Part shown: positions 17,185 to 26,550 of the stretch, piece by piece | Layout: every line of letters starts with the position of its first letter | How positions within the stretch are numbered: the stretch's first letter is position 1 | Assembly: GCF_003610405.1 (NCBI RefSeq) | Contig: NZ_RAQC01000001.1 | Coordinates: forward strand, 1,550,001-1,614,000 | Direction: 5' to 3' | Length of the DNA stretch: 64,000 nucleotides | DNA from: Microbacterium sp. AG238 | GTDB taxonomy: Bacteria > Actinomycetota > Actinomycetes > Actinomycetales > Microbacteriaceae | Position numbers and translations under genes: made by a program | The notes under the pieces: generated by a model | Seen by the model: the letters and a program-made list of their open reading frames with translations, nothing else | What the model was told of the DNA's origin: nothing | Databases searched by the model: none

Positions 17185-18579
17185 AACTACAGGAGCGGCG
17201 AGGTGCGATGCGGTGACTCCGCGCCCCCACAGGTGCTCGCGTTCGCGAGGTACGCGGAAGCGCTCGATCTCTCGCATGCCGCGGATGTTGCGCGGATGCG
17301 TGCGTTGGCTGACCTGGGCAGGTCGGCGTTGCGGGAGGCCCGGCGCGATGGGGTGCGGGGCTTGGCGTCCGACATGGAGCTGCGGTCGGTCGCGGCTGAG
17401 GCGGCCGGGATGGCGCGGTTGACGGATCGGCGGTTGCAGGGCGAGATCGACCACGCGATGACCGTCATCGATGACTACCCGGCTGTGTTCGCGGCGTGGG
17501 TGGAGCGGCGGATCGAACGCGGACACGTCGATGTGGTCGTGCGGGTCGGGGCGGGGCTGCCGGACGAGGTGCGGGAGTCGTTCGCGGATGCCGCGATCGG
17601 CGTGTGCGAGCGGGATGTGCCGTCCCGGGTGCGGGGTGCGCTCGAGGTTTTGGCGGCGCGGGTGCACCCCCAGTCGTTCACGGAGCGGCATGGTGCTGCG
17701 GCGGCGGAGCGGTGCGTGCGGGTGTTCCACGGGGCCGACGGGATGTCGAACCTCGTCGCCAACCTCCCCACCGTCATCGCTGTGGGGATGCTCGACCGGC
17801 TCACCCAGATGGGACAAGCCGTGAAAGACGCCCGGGATGCGGGTGGTTGCGGTGATGCGGTGGAGGCGGATGCTTCCTCGGCCGGTGCTGCGGGCGCGGG
17901 GGCAGATGCTGCACCTGACGCCCGGACGATGGATCAACTGCGTGCTGACATTCTCGGCGACCTCGTCCTCGGCGGCGCGCCCGTCGTCGACCCGACCTAC
18001 GGGACGGACCGGGCCGGCGGGCTCGGCGCGATCCGCGCACGCGTACAGGTCACCGTCACGGCGGAGACCCTGATGGGCCGTGACGAGCACCCCGCCGACG
18101 CTGTCGGGGCCGGACTGATCGACGCCGACACGGCGCGTGAACTCGCCGGACAGGTCTCCGAGTGGGACCGGCTCTTCATCGACCCGGTCACCCGCACCCC
18201 GGTCGAGATCGACACGTACCGGCCCACCGTCGCGATGAAGAAGCTCCTCACCGCACGGGATCAGCACTGCCGGTTTCCCGGATGCCGGCGGGCGGCGATC
18301 AGGTGCGAACTCGACCACACCATCGACTACGCCCTCGGCGGCCACACCCACCTCCACAACCTCGCCCACCTCTGCCAACGACACCACTCCATGAAGCAAT
18401 TCACCCGGTGGGAAGTGCGGCAGGTTGGTGGCGGGGTCCTGGAATGGACCTCACCCCTCGGACGGGTCTACCGCGAAGACATACCGACACCGGCTGTGTG
18501 CTTCACCACCGGCACGGTGGACCCGCCACCGGGTGGTCGGACCGGCGGAGCACCGCCACCCGAACCACCACCATTTTGA
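17176..18579 (+). CDS. DUF222 / HNH endonuclease domain protein
   Basis: This 467-residue protein belongs to the 13E12/DUF222 group abundant in actinobacteria. The N-terminal DUF222 region covers about residues 20-330. The C-terminal HNH nuclease has CRFPGCRR near 370, then CELDHTIDYALGGHTHLHNL and LCQRHHSMK, holding the zinc cysteines and the catalytic His/Asn/His. A Pro-rich tail (RTGGAPPPEPPPF) ends it. Members are presumed DNA endonucleases; the role in the cell is not established. ATG 17176 is the only plausible start in this frame; the upstream open frame has no ribosome site. A weak SOS-box-like site and a start-codon hairpin precede it. Confidence 0.88.
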   Translation: MAANYRSGEVRCGDSAPPQVLAFARYAEALDLSHAADVARMRALADLGRSALREARRDGVRGLASDMELRSVAAEAAGMARLTDRRLQGEIDHAMTVIDDYPAVFAAWVERRIERGHVDVVVRVGAGLPDEVRESFADAAIGVCERDVPSRVRGALEVLAARVHPQSFTERHGAAAAERCVRVFHGADGMSNLVANLPTVIAVGMLDRLTQMGQAVKDARDAGGCGDAVEADASSAGAAGAGADAAPDARTMDQLRADILGDLVLGGAPVVDPTYGTDRAGGLGAIRARVQVTVTAETLMGRDEHPADAVGAGLIDADTARELAGQVSEWDRLFIDPVTRTPVEIDTYRPTVAMKKLLTARDQHCRFPGCRRAAIRCELDHTIDYALGGHTHLHNLAHLCQRHHSMKQFTRWEVRQVGGGVLEWTSPLGRVYREDIPTPAVCFTTGTVDPPPGGRTGGAPPPEPPPF

Positions 18580-18775
18580 TCGTGAGGGCCGGGCAGTCCC
18601 GCGCCGGGGACGAGCGGGATGCCCCAGCGGGATGCCCCAGCGGGATGCCCCGCGCTCCGAGCGAGGCAACAGCGCGCCTGCGCCCGAGCGCGGCAACATC
18701 GTGCCTGCGACACCGGGGCGTGCGACACCGGGCCCGGCGACGCCGCGACGCCGCGACGCCGGGTCACGTCCGCGA
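18580..18775. other. repeat-rich convergent intergenic region
   Basis: These 196 bp between two gene ends contain only short tandem and direct repeats (13-mer array, CGACGCC array, GAGCGAGGCAAC/GAGCGCGGCAAC pair). No open frame with a start signal and no clean terminator with a U tract is visible. Confidence 0.6.
18613..18651. repeat. 13-bp tandem repeat, three copies
   Basis: AGCGGGATGCCCC occurs three times head to tail (18613-18625, 18626-18638, 18639-18651) between the convergent HNH and cytochrome-b-like genes. A second array of CGACGC-type units (GCGACGCC repeated) lies at about 18738-18760, together with two copies of TGCGACACCGGG near 18715-18732. Confidence 0.85.
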
Positions 18776-19705
18776 TCAGCGGGTGATGGTCGGGCCGAAC
18801 AAGCGCGCGATCGGTGCGAGCACGGCGGGACGGGCAGCGACGCACGCTCCGACGATGACGCCGAGCGACAGCACGAACAGCCAGAAGCCGGTCCAGTTGT
18901 CGGCGTAGGCCGTCGGGTCCACCGATCCTTGTGCGGCATACATGTGATTGAGGTTGCGAAGCGCTCCCGTGGCGAGAACGAGTGCGACATGGGTCACGAT
19001 GAAGACCGCGAAGAACAGCATCACGAGCACGTGAAGGCGGCGCGCCGGCTCCAGCGGCAGGATCCGGTTCATCCGCGCGTCGCCGCGGGGCCACACGGTG
19101 CTCAGCCGCAGCCCGGTCGCCACCGCGAGCGGAGCGGCGACGAAGACCGTGGTGGCGTAAGCGAGCTGCTGCAGACTGTTGTAGTTGACCCAGCCGTTTT
19201 CGGTCGGCCAGTCGAGCGACACGTACTGCAACGCCGCCGACGCCGCGTTCGGCAGCACCTCCCAGCTCGTCGGCACGATCCGCATCCACTGCCCCGTCGC
19301 GAACAGCAGGATCACGAACACCACTCCGTTGGCGACCCAGAAGACGTCGAGCGCCTGATGGAACCAGATCGTCAGGCTCGTCCGCCGCTTCGGCCGACCA
19401 CGCGGCGACCAGAAGACCTTCGGGCGTTTCTCCCTACGAGCCTGCAGACCGGTGCGGATGATCAGCACCATCAGGAACGCGTTGAAGAAGTGCTGCCAGG
19501 CGAGCCACGCCGGAAATCCGACGGGCGCACCCTCGGGCAGCGGGTACGCCCCCGGGTACCGGTCGAGAAACCCGCGCACCGCATCGAGGCTCAGCGCCCA
19601 CCGGGCGCACGCGACCGCCCCGGCAGCCACGAGCACCAGCATCACCCCGCCGACGAGCACGATCGCCGCCCGACGGCGGATGGCGGACCCGCGTTCGACC
19701 AGCAC
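18776..19705 (-). CDS. cytochrome b561/b6-like integral membrane protein
   Basis: The 309-residue protein has about five membrane helices and four histidines placed like haem b ligands: WQHFFN near 74, WFHQALD near 116, RRLHVLVM near 229 and VTHVALVL near 245. This arrangement is that of cytochrome b subunits attached to molybdopterin or hydrogenase enzymes. No catalytic partner gene is next to it, so it is an orphan; electron donor and acceptor are unknown. GTG 19705 lies 8 bp after the enoyl-CoA hydratase stop, suggesting co-transcription. Confidence 0.65.
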   Translation of the reverse strand: MLVERGSAIRRRAAIVLVGGVMLVLVAAGAVACARWALSLDAVRGFLDRYPGAYPLPEGAPVGFPAWLAWQHFFNAFLMVLIIRTGLQARREKRPKVFWSPRGRPKRRTSLTIWFHQALDVFWVANGVVFVILLFATGQWMRIVPTSWEVLPNAASAALQYVSLDWPTENGWVNYNSLQQLAYATTVFVAAPLAVATGLRLSTVWPRGDARMNRILPLEPARRLHVLVMLFFAVFIVTHVALVLATGALRNLNHMYAAQGSVDPTAYADNWTGFWLFVLSLGVIVGACVAARPAVLAPIARLFGPTITR

Positions 19706-19713
19706 TCGACGAA

Positions 19714-20490
19714 TCAGCGGTGCCGGAACTCGGGACTGCGCTTCTCGGCGAAGGCCGCCATGCCTTCCTTCTGGTCGTCGAGGGCGAACAGCGATGCGAA
19801 AAGCGTGCGCTCCAGGCGAAGCCCTTCGGCGGCGGTCGTCTCCTGCGAGGCACGCAACGCTTGCTTGGCGGCGTAGGCGACCGGCAGCGACCTCGACGCG
19901 ATCCGCTCAGCCACCGCGCCGGCCTCGTCGAGCAGCTGTGCGGCGGGGACGACGCGCGACACCAACCCGGCACGCTCAGCCTCCTCTGCCGGCATCCGCC
20001 GACCGGTCAGCACCAGCTCGGCCGCCTTGTAGTACCCGATCGCACGCGTCAGCCGCTGCGTGCCGCCGATGCCGGGGATCACGCCCAGATCGATCTCGGG
20101 CTGCCCGAAGACCGCGGTGTCCGCCGCCAGCACGATGTCGCACATCATCGCGAGCTCGCACCCGCCCCCGAGCGCGAACCCGGCGACCGCGGCGACGACA
20201 GGAGTGCGCACCCGCGAAAACTCTTCGAGCGCCGCGAAGGGGTTATCCATCGACATCTCACGGGCGCTCCTGCCCGCCATCTCCTTGATGTCCGCACCCG
20301 CCGCGAACGCCCGCTCCGAGCCGGTCACGACGATCGCGCCGATGGACTCGTCGCGATCGAACGCCGTCGCCGCGTCCGCGAGCTCGGTCACGAGCGTCGA
20401 GTTCAGGGCGTTCAGCGCCTCGGGTCGGTTCAGGGTCAGCCAGCCGACGCGCCCTCGCGTCTCGCTGATGATCGTCGTGTAGTCGCTCAT
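19714..20490 (-). CDS. enoyl-CoA hydratase
   Basis: The 258-residue crotonase has both catalytic glutamates in place: [13 protein letters not shown] (first Glu, near residue 113) and [19 protein letters not shown] (second Glu, near 133). It hydrates trans-2-enoyl-CoA to 3-hydroxyacyl-CoA in beta-oxidation. ATG 20490 (MSDYTTII) has GAGGGG just upstream and fits the family length; the frame opens 19 codons further up without support. Confidence 0.93.
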   Translation of the reverse strand: MSDYTTIISETRGRVGWLTLNRPEALNALNSTLVTELADAATAFDRDESIGAIVVTGSERAFAAGADIKEMAGRSAREMSMDNPFAALEEFSRVRTPVVAAVAGFALGGGCELAMMCDIVLAADTAVFGQPEIDLGVIPGIGGTQRLTRAIGYYKAAELVLTGRRMPAEEAERAGLVSRVVPAAQLLDEAGAVAERIASRSLPVAYAAKQALRASQETTAAEGLRLERTLFASLFALDDQKEGMAAFAEKRSPEFRHR

Positions 20491-20609
20491 CCCCTCATCG
20501 TGCCACGCGCCCCACCGCGCGTCTCCGACCAGTTGCCGGGCATTCACGTCCCGGACACGTGCGCGGAGTACTCACGACCTGCACCCGTTCACCCGACCAG
20601 AGGACACCC

Positions 20610-23600
20610 ATGCCTTCGCCTGCCCGGAGCCGCACGGTTCCCCGCACGCTCGCCGCCGTCGCGACGGCCGCGCTCACCTGCACCCTCGCGCTGACCCCGC
20701 TCACCGCGGCATCCGCCGCGCTCGTCACCGCTCCGATCACCGACTCCGCCCCCGGCGCGACGCTTTCGCTCACGCCCATCGGCACGCACGAGACCGGCAA
20801 GTTCGATGCGTCGGCCGCCGAGATCGTCCAGTCGTACCGCGACCGCCTGTACGTCGTCAACGCGCAAGCGGGCTCGGTGACCGTGCTCGACAACAGCGAC
20901 CCGACCACTCCGGTCGAGCTGTTCACCATCTCGGATGCCGGCACGGCGAACTCCCTCGCGATTCGCGACGACGGGCTCGGCGTCGTCGCGTTCGAGGCAG
21001 AGGACAAGACCGCGAACGGAACGCTGGTGTTCTTCGACGCGAATGCCGATGACGCGGCATCCACCCGCCTGGGCGCCGTCACCGTCGGCGCGCTGCCCGA
21101 CATGGTCACGATCTCCAAGGACGGCGCGTACGCGGTCGTCGCCAACGAGGGCGAACCCGCCGACGACTTCTCGCTCGACCCGGAAGGCTCGATCGGCGTC
21201 GTCGCGCTGCCCAAGACCGTGTCCGCCCCCGCACAGTCGGCCGTGCGTATCGCGGGCTTCGGCGCGTTCGAAACGGGCGGGTCGAAATCGCTCCCCGCGG
21301 GCGTCCGCGTGTTCGGACCCGATGTCGCCGCGCCCGACCAGGGCGACAAGCCCCTCGCCGCCAACCGCGTGAGCCGCAACCTCGAGCCGGAGTACATCAC
21401 CGTCGACGGCACGACGGCCTACGCCGCACTCCAAGAGGCCAACGCGATCGCCGTCGTCGACCTCGCGAAGGCCGAGGTCACCAAGATCCTGCCGCTCGGA
21501 CTCAAGGATCACGGCACGACCGGAAACGGTCTCGATGCGAGCGATAAGGACGGCGGGATCACCATCGCCACGTACGCCGGGCTGAAGGGCATGTACATGC
21601 CCGACGGCATCCAGTCGTACTCGGCCGCCGTCGGCGGCAAGACCAGCACCTACCTCGTCACCGCCAACGAGGGCGACGCCCGCGAATGGGGCGACTACGC
21701 CGAGGCAGTCCGCGTCAAGGACCTCGGCAAGAAGGGGCTCCCGGCCGTCTGCGCGGACTCGCCGCTCGCGGCGAAGCTCGGCGACGGAGCACTCGGACGC
21801 CTCAACGTCTCAGTCGAGAACGGACTGCGCGGCGACGGCAGCTGCTACGACGAGCTGTCCTCCCTCGGCGGCCGCTCCTTCTCGATCTGGGGCACCGACG
21901 GAACGCTCGTGTTCGACTCGGGCGACCAGTTCGAACGGATCCTCGCCCGCGTCGCACCCGATTACTTCAACTCGAACCACACCGAGGCCAACCTCGACGG
22001 ACGCAGCGACGACAAGGGCCCCGAGCCCGAGAACCTGTCGATCGGCACCGTCGGCGGCCGCACGTACGCCTTCATCGGCTTCGAGCGCGTCGGCGGCGTC
22101 ATCGTCTACGACATCACCGACCCGAAGGCGCCGACGTACGTCACGTACGTCAACAACCGCGACTTCAGTGCTGCTGCCGACTCGCCCGCGGCGGGCGACC
22201 TCGGCCCCGAAGGCATCCAGTTCATCGGGGCGCACCGCTCCCCCACCGGCCAGCCGCTGCTCGCGGTCGGCAACGAGGTGTCGGGAACGACGACCCTGTA
22301 CAGCGTCGAGCAGCTCGTCGGCGGCGCTCCCGTCGCGCAGCCCGACATCCGCGTGCTGACGATCAACGACTTCCACGGCCGCCTCGTGCCGGAGTCCGGC
22401 GGCGTCGCGGGTGCCGCGGTCCTCGCGGGTGCGGTGGACACGTTCCGCCAGCAGAACCCGAACACCCTGCTCGTCTCGGCCGGTGACAACATCGGCGCCT
22501 CGGCGTTCGAGTCGTTCATCGATCAGGACACTCCCACGATCGACGCGCTGAAGACCGCCGGCCTCGACGTCAGCGCCGTCGGCAACCACGAGTTCGACCG
22601 CGGTTTCGACGACCTGACCGGTCGCGTCATCCCTCGATTCGAGGAGAACGCGGATGCCGGCGCCTTCAGCGACTTCGCCCTCGGCGCAAACGTCTTCCGC
22701 AAGGGCACCGACGAGCACGCGCTCAAGCCCTACACGATCAAGGAGGTCGACGGCACGCGGATCGCGTTCGTCGGCACCGTGACCGAACAGACCGCCGGCA
22801 TGGTCAGCCCGCAGGGCATCGCCGACATCGAGTTCCGCGACCAGGTCGCCTCGGCCAACGACGCCGCCGCCGATGCGGTCGCCGAAGGCGCCGATGTCGT
22901 CGTGCTCCTCGCCCACGAAGGGTCGGCCGGCTCGGACTGCGCGGCGATCGCGACCGAGTCGGGCCACTTCGGCGACCTCGTCCGCGGCGCGTCCGACGAC
23001 ATCGACGCGATCGTGTCCGCTCACACGCACCAGAAGTACGCGTGCGAGATCGGTGGTCGCCCGGTGATCCAGGCGCACCAGTACGGCACGACGCTCGGCT
23101 CCCTCGACATCGAGCTGACGGATGCCGGTGACCTCGAGTCCATCACGGGCAGCACCGTGCCGCTCATCGACCCTGCGCTCGGCCAGCCGATCGCCTTCCC
23201 CGACGTCGACACGCGTGCGGTCGTCGCGGAAGCGGTCCGCGTCGCGGACGAGAAGGGCCGGGTGCAGGTGGGCTCGATCACCGCCGACATCATGCGCGGC
23301 AAGACGGCGTCGGGATCGGAGGACCGCGGCGTGCATTCGACGCTCGGCAACACCGTCGCCGACGTGTACCTCTGGGCCACATCGCAGAACCCGGCCTACG
23401 GTGGGCGCGACGCCGAGGTGGCGTTCATGAACCCGGGCGGCCTCCGCGCCGACCTGCTGTTCGGCGACGACGGCGGAGCCGTGTCGTACCGCGAGGTCGC
23501 GAATGTCCAGCCGTTCGCGAACACCCTGGTCACGCTGGAGCTCACCCCGGCACAGATCAAGCAGGTGCTCGAAGAGCAGTGGCAGCCGGCCGGGGCATCA

Positions 23601-24452
23601 CGTCCCAAGCTCGCCATGGGCGTGTCGAAGGGCTTCTCCTTCGAGTACGACCCGGCAGCACCCTCAGGCTCGCGCATCCGCTCGATGCAGCTGAACGGTG
23701 AGCAGCTCGCGGTCGACGACACCACCACGACGATCCGCGTCGTCACCAACTCGTTCCTCGCGGGCGGCGGCGACAACTTCGCGACCTTCGCGACCGGCTC
23801 GAGCGCGACCGACTCCGGTCAGGTCGACCTGCAGGCGACGGTGGAGTTCTTCGCCGCCGTCGGCCCGGTCTCACCCGCACCGGCGAACCGCGCGTATCTC
23901 TCCGGAGAGCAGCCGCCCGCCGAGCAGCCCGGCTTCCCCGGGCCAGGCGCCCCCGGTGACGGCGAGCCCACGGAGCCCGGCGAACCCGGCGAGCCCGCCG
24001 AGCCAGCACAGCCGTGGGCGACGGTCGAGCTTGGCAGCACCACGGTCGCGCAGGGCGGAACCCTCGCAGTGACGGTGACCGGCCTCGAGCCGGGCCAGCA
24101 GACCGCGGCGACGCTGTTCAGCGACCCGGTCGCGGTCACGGGGATCCCCGCGGCTGACGAGGCCGGCCGGACGGCGTTCTCGATCGCGATCCCGCGCGAC
24201 TTCGAGGTCGGCGCGCACCGCCTCGTCGTGACGTCGGGGACGCTCGCGCCCATCGAGGTCGGCGTGACCGTGACGGCGGCGGCGCCTGCGGGCACGATCG
24301 CCGTCACGGGCGGGACCGCGCCGATCGGGTTCGCGGTGGCGGGCATCCTCACCCTCGCGCTCGGCGGCCTGCTGGTCGCGGCGCGTCGCCGTCAGCCCGT
24401 GGCTTCCTCGGGGCGCTCCGCGGCCTCGACCTCGGCTTCATCAGCGACGTAG
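20610..24452 (+). CDS. cell-wall anchored choice-of-anchor I / 5'-nucleotidase fusion
   Basis: This 1280-residue exported protein begins with a Sec signal (basic residues then LAAVATAALTCTLALTPL, cleavage near 35). Residues 45-580 form a beta-propeller-like choice-of-anchor I region. From about 585 a 5'-nucleotidase/UDP-sugar hydrolase follows: metallophosphatase motifs RVLTINDFHGRL near 586, SAGDNIGAS, VGNHEFDRG near 658, AHTHQKY, and the C-terminal nucleotide domain with FMNPGGLRADL. A Gly/Pro/Glu linker, a short beta domain and IAVTG (1230-1234) with a membrane helix and RRR tail suggest sortase anchoring. It probably releases phosphate and nucleosides from extracellular nucleotides. The last 61 bases overlap the convergent prpC gene. 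Confidence 0.88.
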   Translation: MPSPARSRTVPRTLAAVATAALTCTLALTPLTAASAALVTAPITDSAPGATLSLTPIGTHETGKFDASAAEIVQSYRDRLYVVNAQAGSVTVLDNSDPTTPVELFTISDAGTANSLAIRDDGLGVVAFEAEDKTANGTLVFFDANADDAASTRLGAVTVGALPDMVTISKDGAYAVVANEGEPADDFSLDPEGSIGVVALPKTVSAPAQSAVRIAGFGAFETGGSKSLPAGVRVFGPDVAAPDQGDKPLAANRVSRNLEPEYITVDGTTAYAALQEANAIAVVDLAKAEVTKILPLGLKDHGTTGNGLDASDKDGGITIATYAGLKGMYMPDGIQSYSAAVGGKTSTYLVTANEGDAREWGDYAEAVRVKDLGKKGLPAVCADSPLAAKLGDGALGRLNVSVENGLRGDGSCYDELSSLGGRSFSIWGTDGTLVFDSGDQFERILARVAPDYFNSNHTEANLDGRSDDKGPEPENLSIGTVGGRTYAFIGFERVGGVIVYDITDPKAPTYVTYVNNRDFSAAADSPAAGDLGPEGIQFIGAHRSPTGQPLLAVGNEVSGTTTLYSVEQLVGGAPVAQPDIRVLTINDFHGRLVPESGGVAGAAVLAGAVDTFRQQNPNTLLVSAGDNIGASAFESFIDQDTPTIDALKTAGLDVSAVGNHEFDRGFDDLTGRVIPRFEENADAGAFSDFALGANVFRKGTDEHALKPYTIKEVDGTRIAFVGTVTEQTAGMVSPQGIADIEFRDQVASANDAAADAVAEGADVVVLLAHEGSAGSDCAAIATESGHFGDLVRGASDDIDAIVSAHTHQKYACEIGGRPVIQAHQYGTTLGSLDIELTDAGDLESITGSTVPLIDPALGQPIAFPDVDTRAVVAEAVRVADEKGRVQVGSITADIMRGKTASGSEDRGVHSTLGNTVADVYLWATSQNPAYGGRDAEVAFMNPGGLRADLLFGDDGGAVSYREVANVQPFANTLVTLELTPAQIKQVLEEQWQPAGASRPKLAMGVSKGFSFEYDPAAPSGSRIRSMQLNGEQLAVDDTTTTIRVVTNSFLAGGGDNFATFATGSSATDSGQVDLQATVEFFAAVGPVSPAPANRAYLSGEQPPAEQPGFPGPGAPGDGEPTEPGEPGEPAEPAQPWATVELGSTTVAQGGTLAVTVTGLEPGQQTAATLFSDPVAVTGIPAADEAGRTAFSIAIPRDFEVGAHRLVVTSGTLAPIEVGVTVTAAAPAGTIAVTGGTAPIGFAVAGILTLALGGLLVAARRRQPVASSGRSAASTSASSAT

Positions 24453-25582
24453 CCGTCGACGTGGCGCTCATCCGGCCCGTCGTACGCCGACAGGGGCCGG
24501 ATGAGCGCGTTGGCGGCGTACTGCTCCATGATGTGAGCCGTCCACCCCACGACCCGCGCCGCCACGAACAGCGGCGTGAACGTCACCGTGTCGAACCCGA
24601 TGAGGTTGTAGGCGGGCCCGGAGGGGTAGTCGAGGTTCGGGTAGATGCCCTTGCGGCCGGTGAACTCGCGCTCGAGGGTGTCGTAGAGCTCAGCGACATC
24701 CGGCCGGTCGTAGTGGTCGACCAGCGCATCCAGCGCCGCTTTCATCGTCGGCACCCGCGAGTCGCCGCGCTTATAGACGCGGTGACCGAACCCCATGATC
24801 TTCCGCTTCTCGGCGAGCGCCCGGTCGAGCCAGGCCTCGACGCCGGCGGCGTCGCCGATCTCATCGAACACATGCATCACGGCCTCGTTCGCCCCGCCGT
24901 GGAGCGGCCCCTTCAGGGCGCCGATCGCGCCGACGACGGCCGAGTACAGGTCGCTGAGGGTCGAGGCGATGACCCGGGCCGTGAAGGTCGAGGCGTTGAA
25001 CGAGTGCTCGGCGTACAGGATCAGCGACCGGTTGAACGCGTCGGCCACGACCGGGTCGGGCTCCTCTCCGAAGGTCATCCACAGGAAGTTGGCCGCGTCG
25101 TCGAGATCGTCGCGCGGATCGATGAGCGCGAGCCCCCGGCGGCGACGCTGCCCGTACGCGACGATGGCGGGCAGCACCGCGAACAGGCGCAGGCTGCGGG
25201 CGAGATTGCGTTCGGGTGTTCCGACCGCATCGAGCACGGATGCCGCGCCGGCGGTGTCGAGCGCGCCGAGGACGCTCACGGCGGTCCGGACCTCATCCAT
25301 CGGGTGCGCGTCCAGCGGCATCCGGTCGATCGCCTCGCGCAGTTCCGCCGGCAGCGCGCGCTGGGGCCGGGCCTGTCGTCGCTGTTCGGCGAGCTCGTCA
25401 CCGGTCGGCAGCTCGCCGTGCCACAGCAGGTGCGCAACCGCATCGACCGGCTGCGTCGCGGCGAGCTCCTGCACCGGGTAGCCCCGGTAGAGGAGCGAGT
25501 TCGTGTCGGGGTTCACTCTCGAGATCGCCGTCACGTCCGCGACGACCCCCACGAGCCCCTTGCGGATCTCTTGCTCGGTCAT
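24392..25582 (-). CDS. prpC: 2-methylcitrate synthase (citrate synthase family)
   Basis: The 396-residue enzyme condenses propionyl-CoA with oxaloacetate. It has the citrate synthase motifs LHGGANEAVMH, MGFGHRVYKRGDSR (substrate His) near 275-288 and the catalytic Asp region NLDYPSGPAYNLIGF. The length and the direct neighbours prpB and prpD identify the methylcitrate version rather than the TCA enzyme. It is last in the operon, 41 bp after prpB. Its C-terminal 20 codons (ending in an acidic ERPEEATG) overlap the opposite-strand nucleotidase gene. Confidence 0.92.
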   Translation of the reverse strand: MTEQEIRKGLVGVVADVTAISRVNPDTNSLLYRGYPVQELAATQPVDAVAHLLWHGELPTGDELAEQRRQARPQRALPAELREAIDRMPLDAHPMDEVRTAVSVLGALDTAGAASVLDAVGTPERNLARSLRLFAVLPAIVAYGQRRRRGLALIDPRDDLDDAANFLWMTFGEEPDPVVADAFNRSLILYAEHSFNASTFTARVIASTLSDLYSAVVGAIGALKGPLHGGANEAVMHVFDEIGDAAGVEAWLDRALAEKRKIMGFGHRVYKRGDSRVPTMKAALDALVDHYDRPDVAELYDTLEREFTGRKGIYPNLDYPSGPAYNLIGFDTVTFTPLFVAARVVGWTAHIMEQYAANALIRPLSAYDGPDERHVDGYVADEAEVEAAERPEEATG

Positions 25583-25623
25583 GTCCTGTTCCCTCTCCGT
25601 CGAGTAGCCAGAATCTGCGGGTC

Positions 25624-26550
25624 TCAGCCCCGGTCGATCGACTCATTCTGGCGAGTCGACAGGGTGAAGTCGAAGACCGACGAGTCGAAACGCGTGTAGC
25701 CCTCGTAGTCGACGAGGTCGTACAGGTCGGCTCGGTGCTGCATCTCGTCGAGCTTCGCGGTGAGATTCCCGGCTGTCGTGAGCTCGTCGAGCGCGCGGCC
25801 AGCCGCGCCCATCGCGATACGCAGCAGCGAGACGGGCCAGATCACGATCCGAACGCCCGCGTCGCGCAGCTGGTCGACGGTGAACAGCTCCGACTTCCCG
25901 AACTCGGTCATGTTCGCCAGGATCGGCACGTCGACGGCGGCCGCCATCGCCTCGAACTCGGCGAGATCGCGCATCGCCTCGGGGAAGATCGCGTCGGCCC
26001 CGGCATCGACGAGCGCGCGGGCGCGGTCGACGGCGGCATCCATCCCCTCGATCGCCCGCACGTCGGTGCGCGCCATGATGAGGAAGTCCGCGTCGCGCCG
26101 GGCATCGACGGCAGCCCGGATGCGGCCCACCGCGGTGTTCTCGTCGACGACGCTCTTGCCGTCGAGGTGCCCGCAGCGCTTCGGGTTGACCTGATCCTCG
26201 ATGTGGCAGCCGGCTAGGCCCGCGTCTTCGAGCGTCTGGATCGTGCGCGCCACGTTCATCGGCTCGCCGAACCCCGTGTCGGCGTCGATGATCGCGGGAA
26301 GCTCAGTCATCCGGGCGATCTGCTGACCGCGTCCGGCGACCTCGCTGAGGGTCGTGAGACCCACGTCGGGCAGACCGAGGTCGGCGGCGATGACCGCGCC
26401 CGAGACGTACACGCCGTCGAAGCCGCGCTGCTCGATCAGCCGGGCCGACAGCGGGTTGAACGCTCCCGGAAAACGCAGGGTCTCACCGCTCGCGAGACGT
26501 TCACGCAGGATGCGGCGCTTGTCTGCCGCCGTCGTACGCGAGTACAGCAT
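25624..26550 (-). CDS. prpB: 2-methylisocitrate lyase
   Basis: The 308-residue ICL/PEP-mutase-fold enzyme splits 2-methylisocitrate to pyruvate and succinate. Seen: DGVYVSGAVIAADLG near 49-63, IDADTGFGEP near 87-96 (metal-binding Asp), and the catalytic loop NPKRCGHLDGKS near 122-133. Its ATG overlaps the prpD stop by one base (TGATG), so the two are translationally coupled. Confidence 0.95.
   Translation of the reverse strand: MLYSRTTAADKRRILRERLASGETLRFPGAFNPLSARLIEQRGFDGVYVSGAVIAADLGLPDVGLTTLSEVAGRGQQIARMTELPAIIDADTGFGEPMNVARTIQTLEDAGLAGCHIEDQVNPKRCGHLDGKSVVDENTAVGRIRAAVDARRDADFLIMARTDVRAIEGMDAAVDRARALVDAGADAIFPEAMRDLAEFEAMAAAVDVPILANMTEFGKSELFTVDQLRDAGVRIVIWPVSLLRIAMGAAGRALDELTTAGNLTAKLDEMQHRADLYDLVDYEGYTRFDSSVFDFTLSTRQNESIDRG

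Noticed and set aside
17176..18579. DUF222/HNH gene as a mobile intron, homing element or insertion sequence
   Set aside because: No inverted ends, target duplication or interrupted gene is seen, and the family is common as stand-alone chromosomal genes in actinobacteria.
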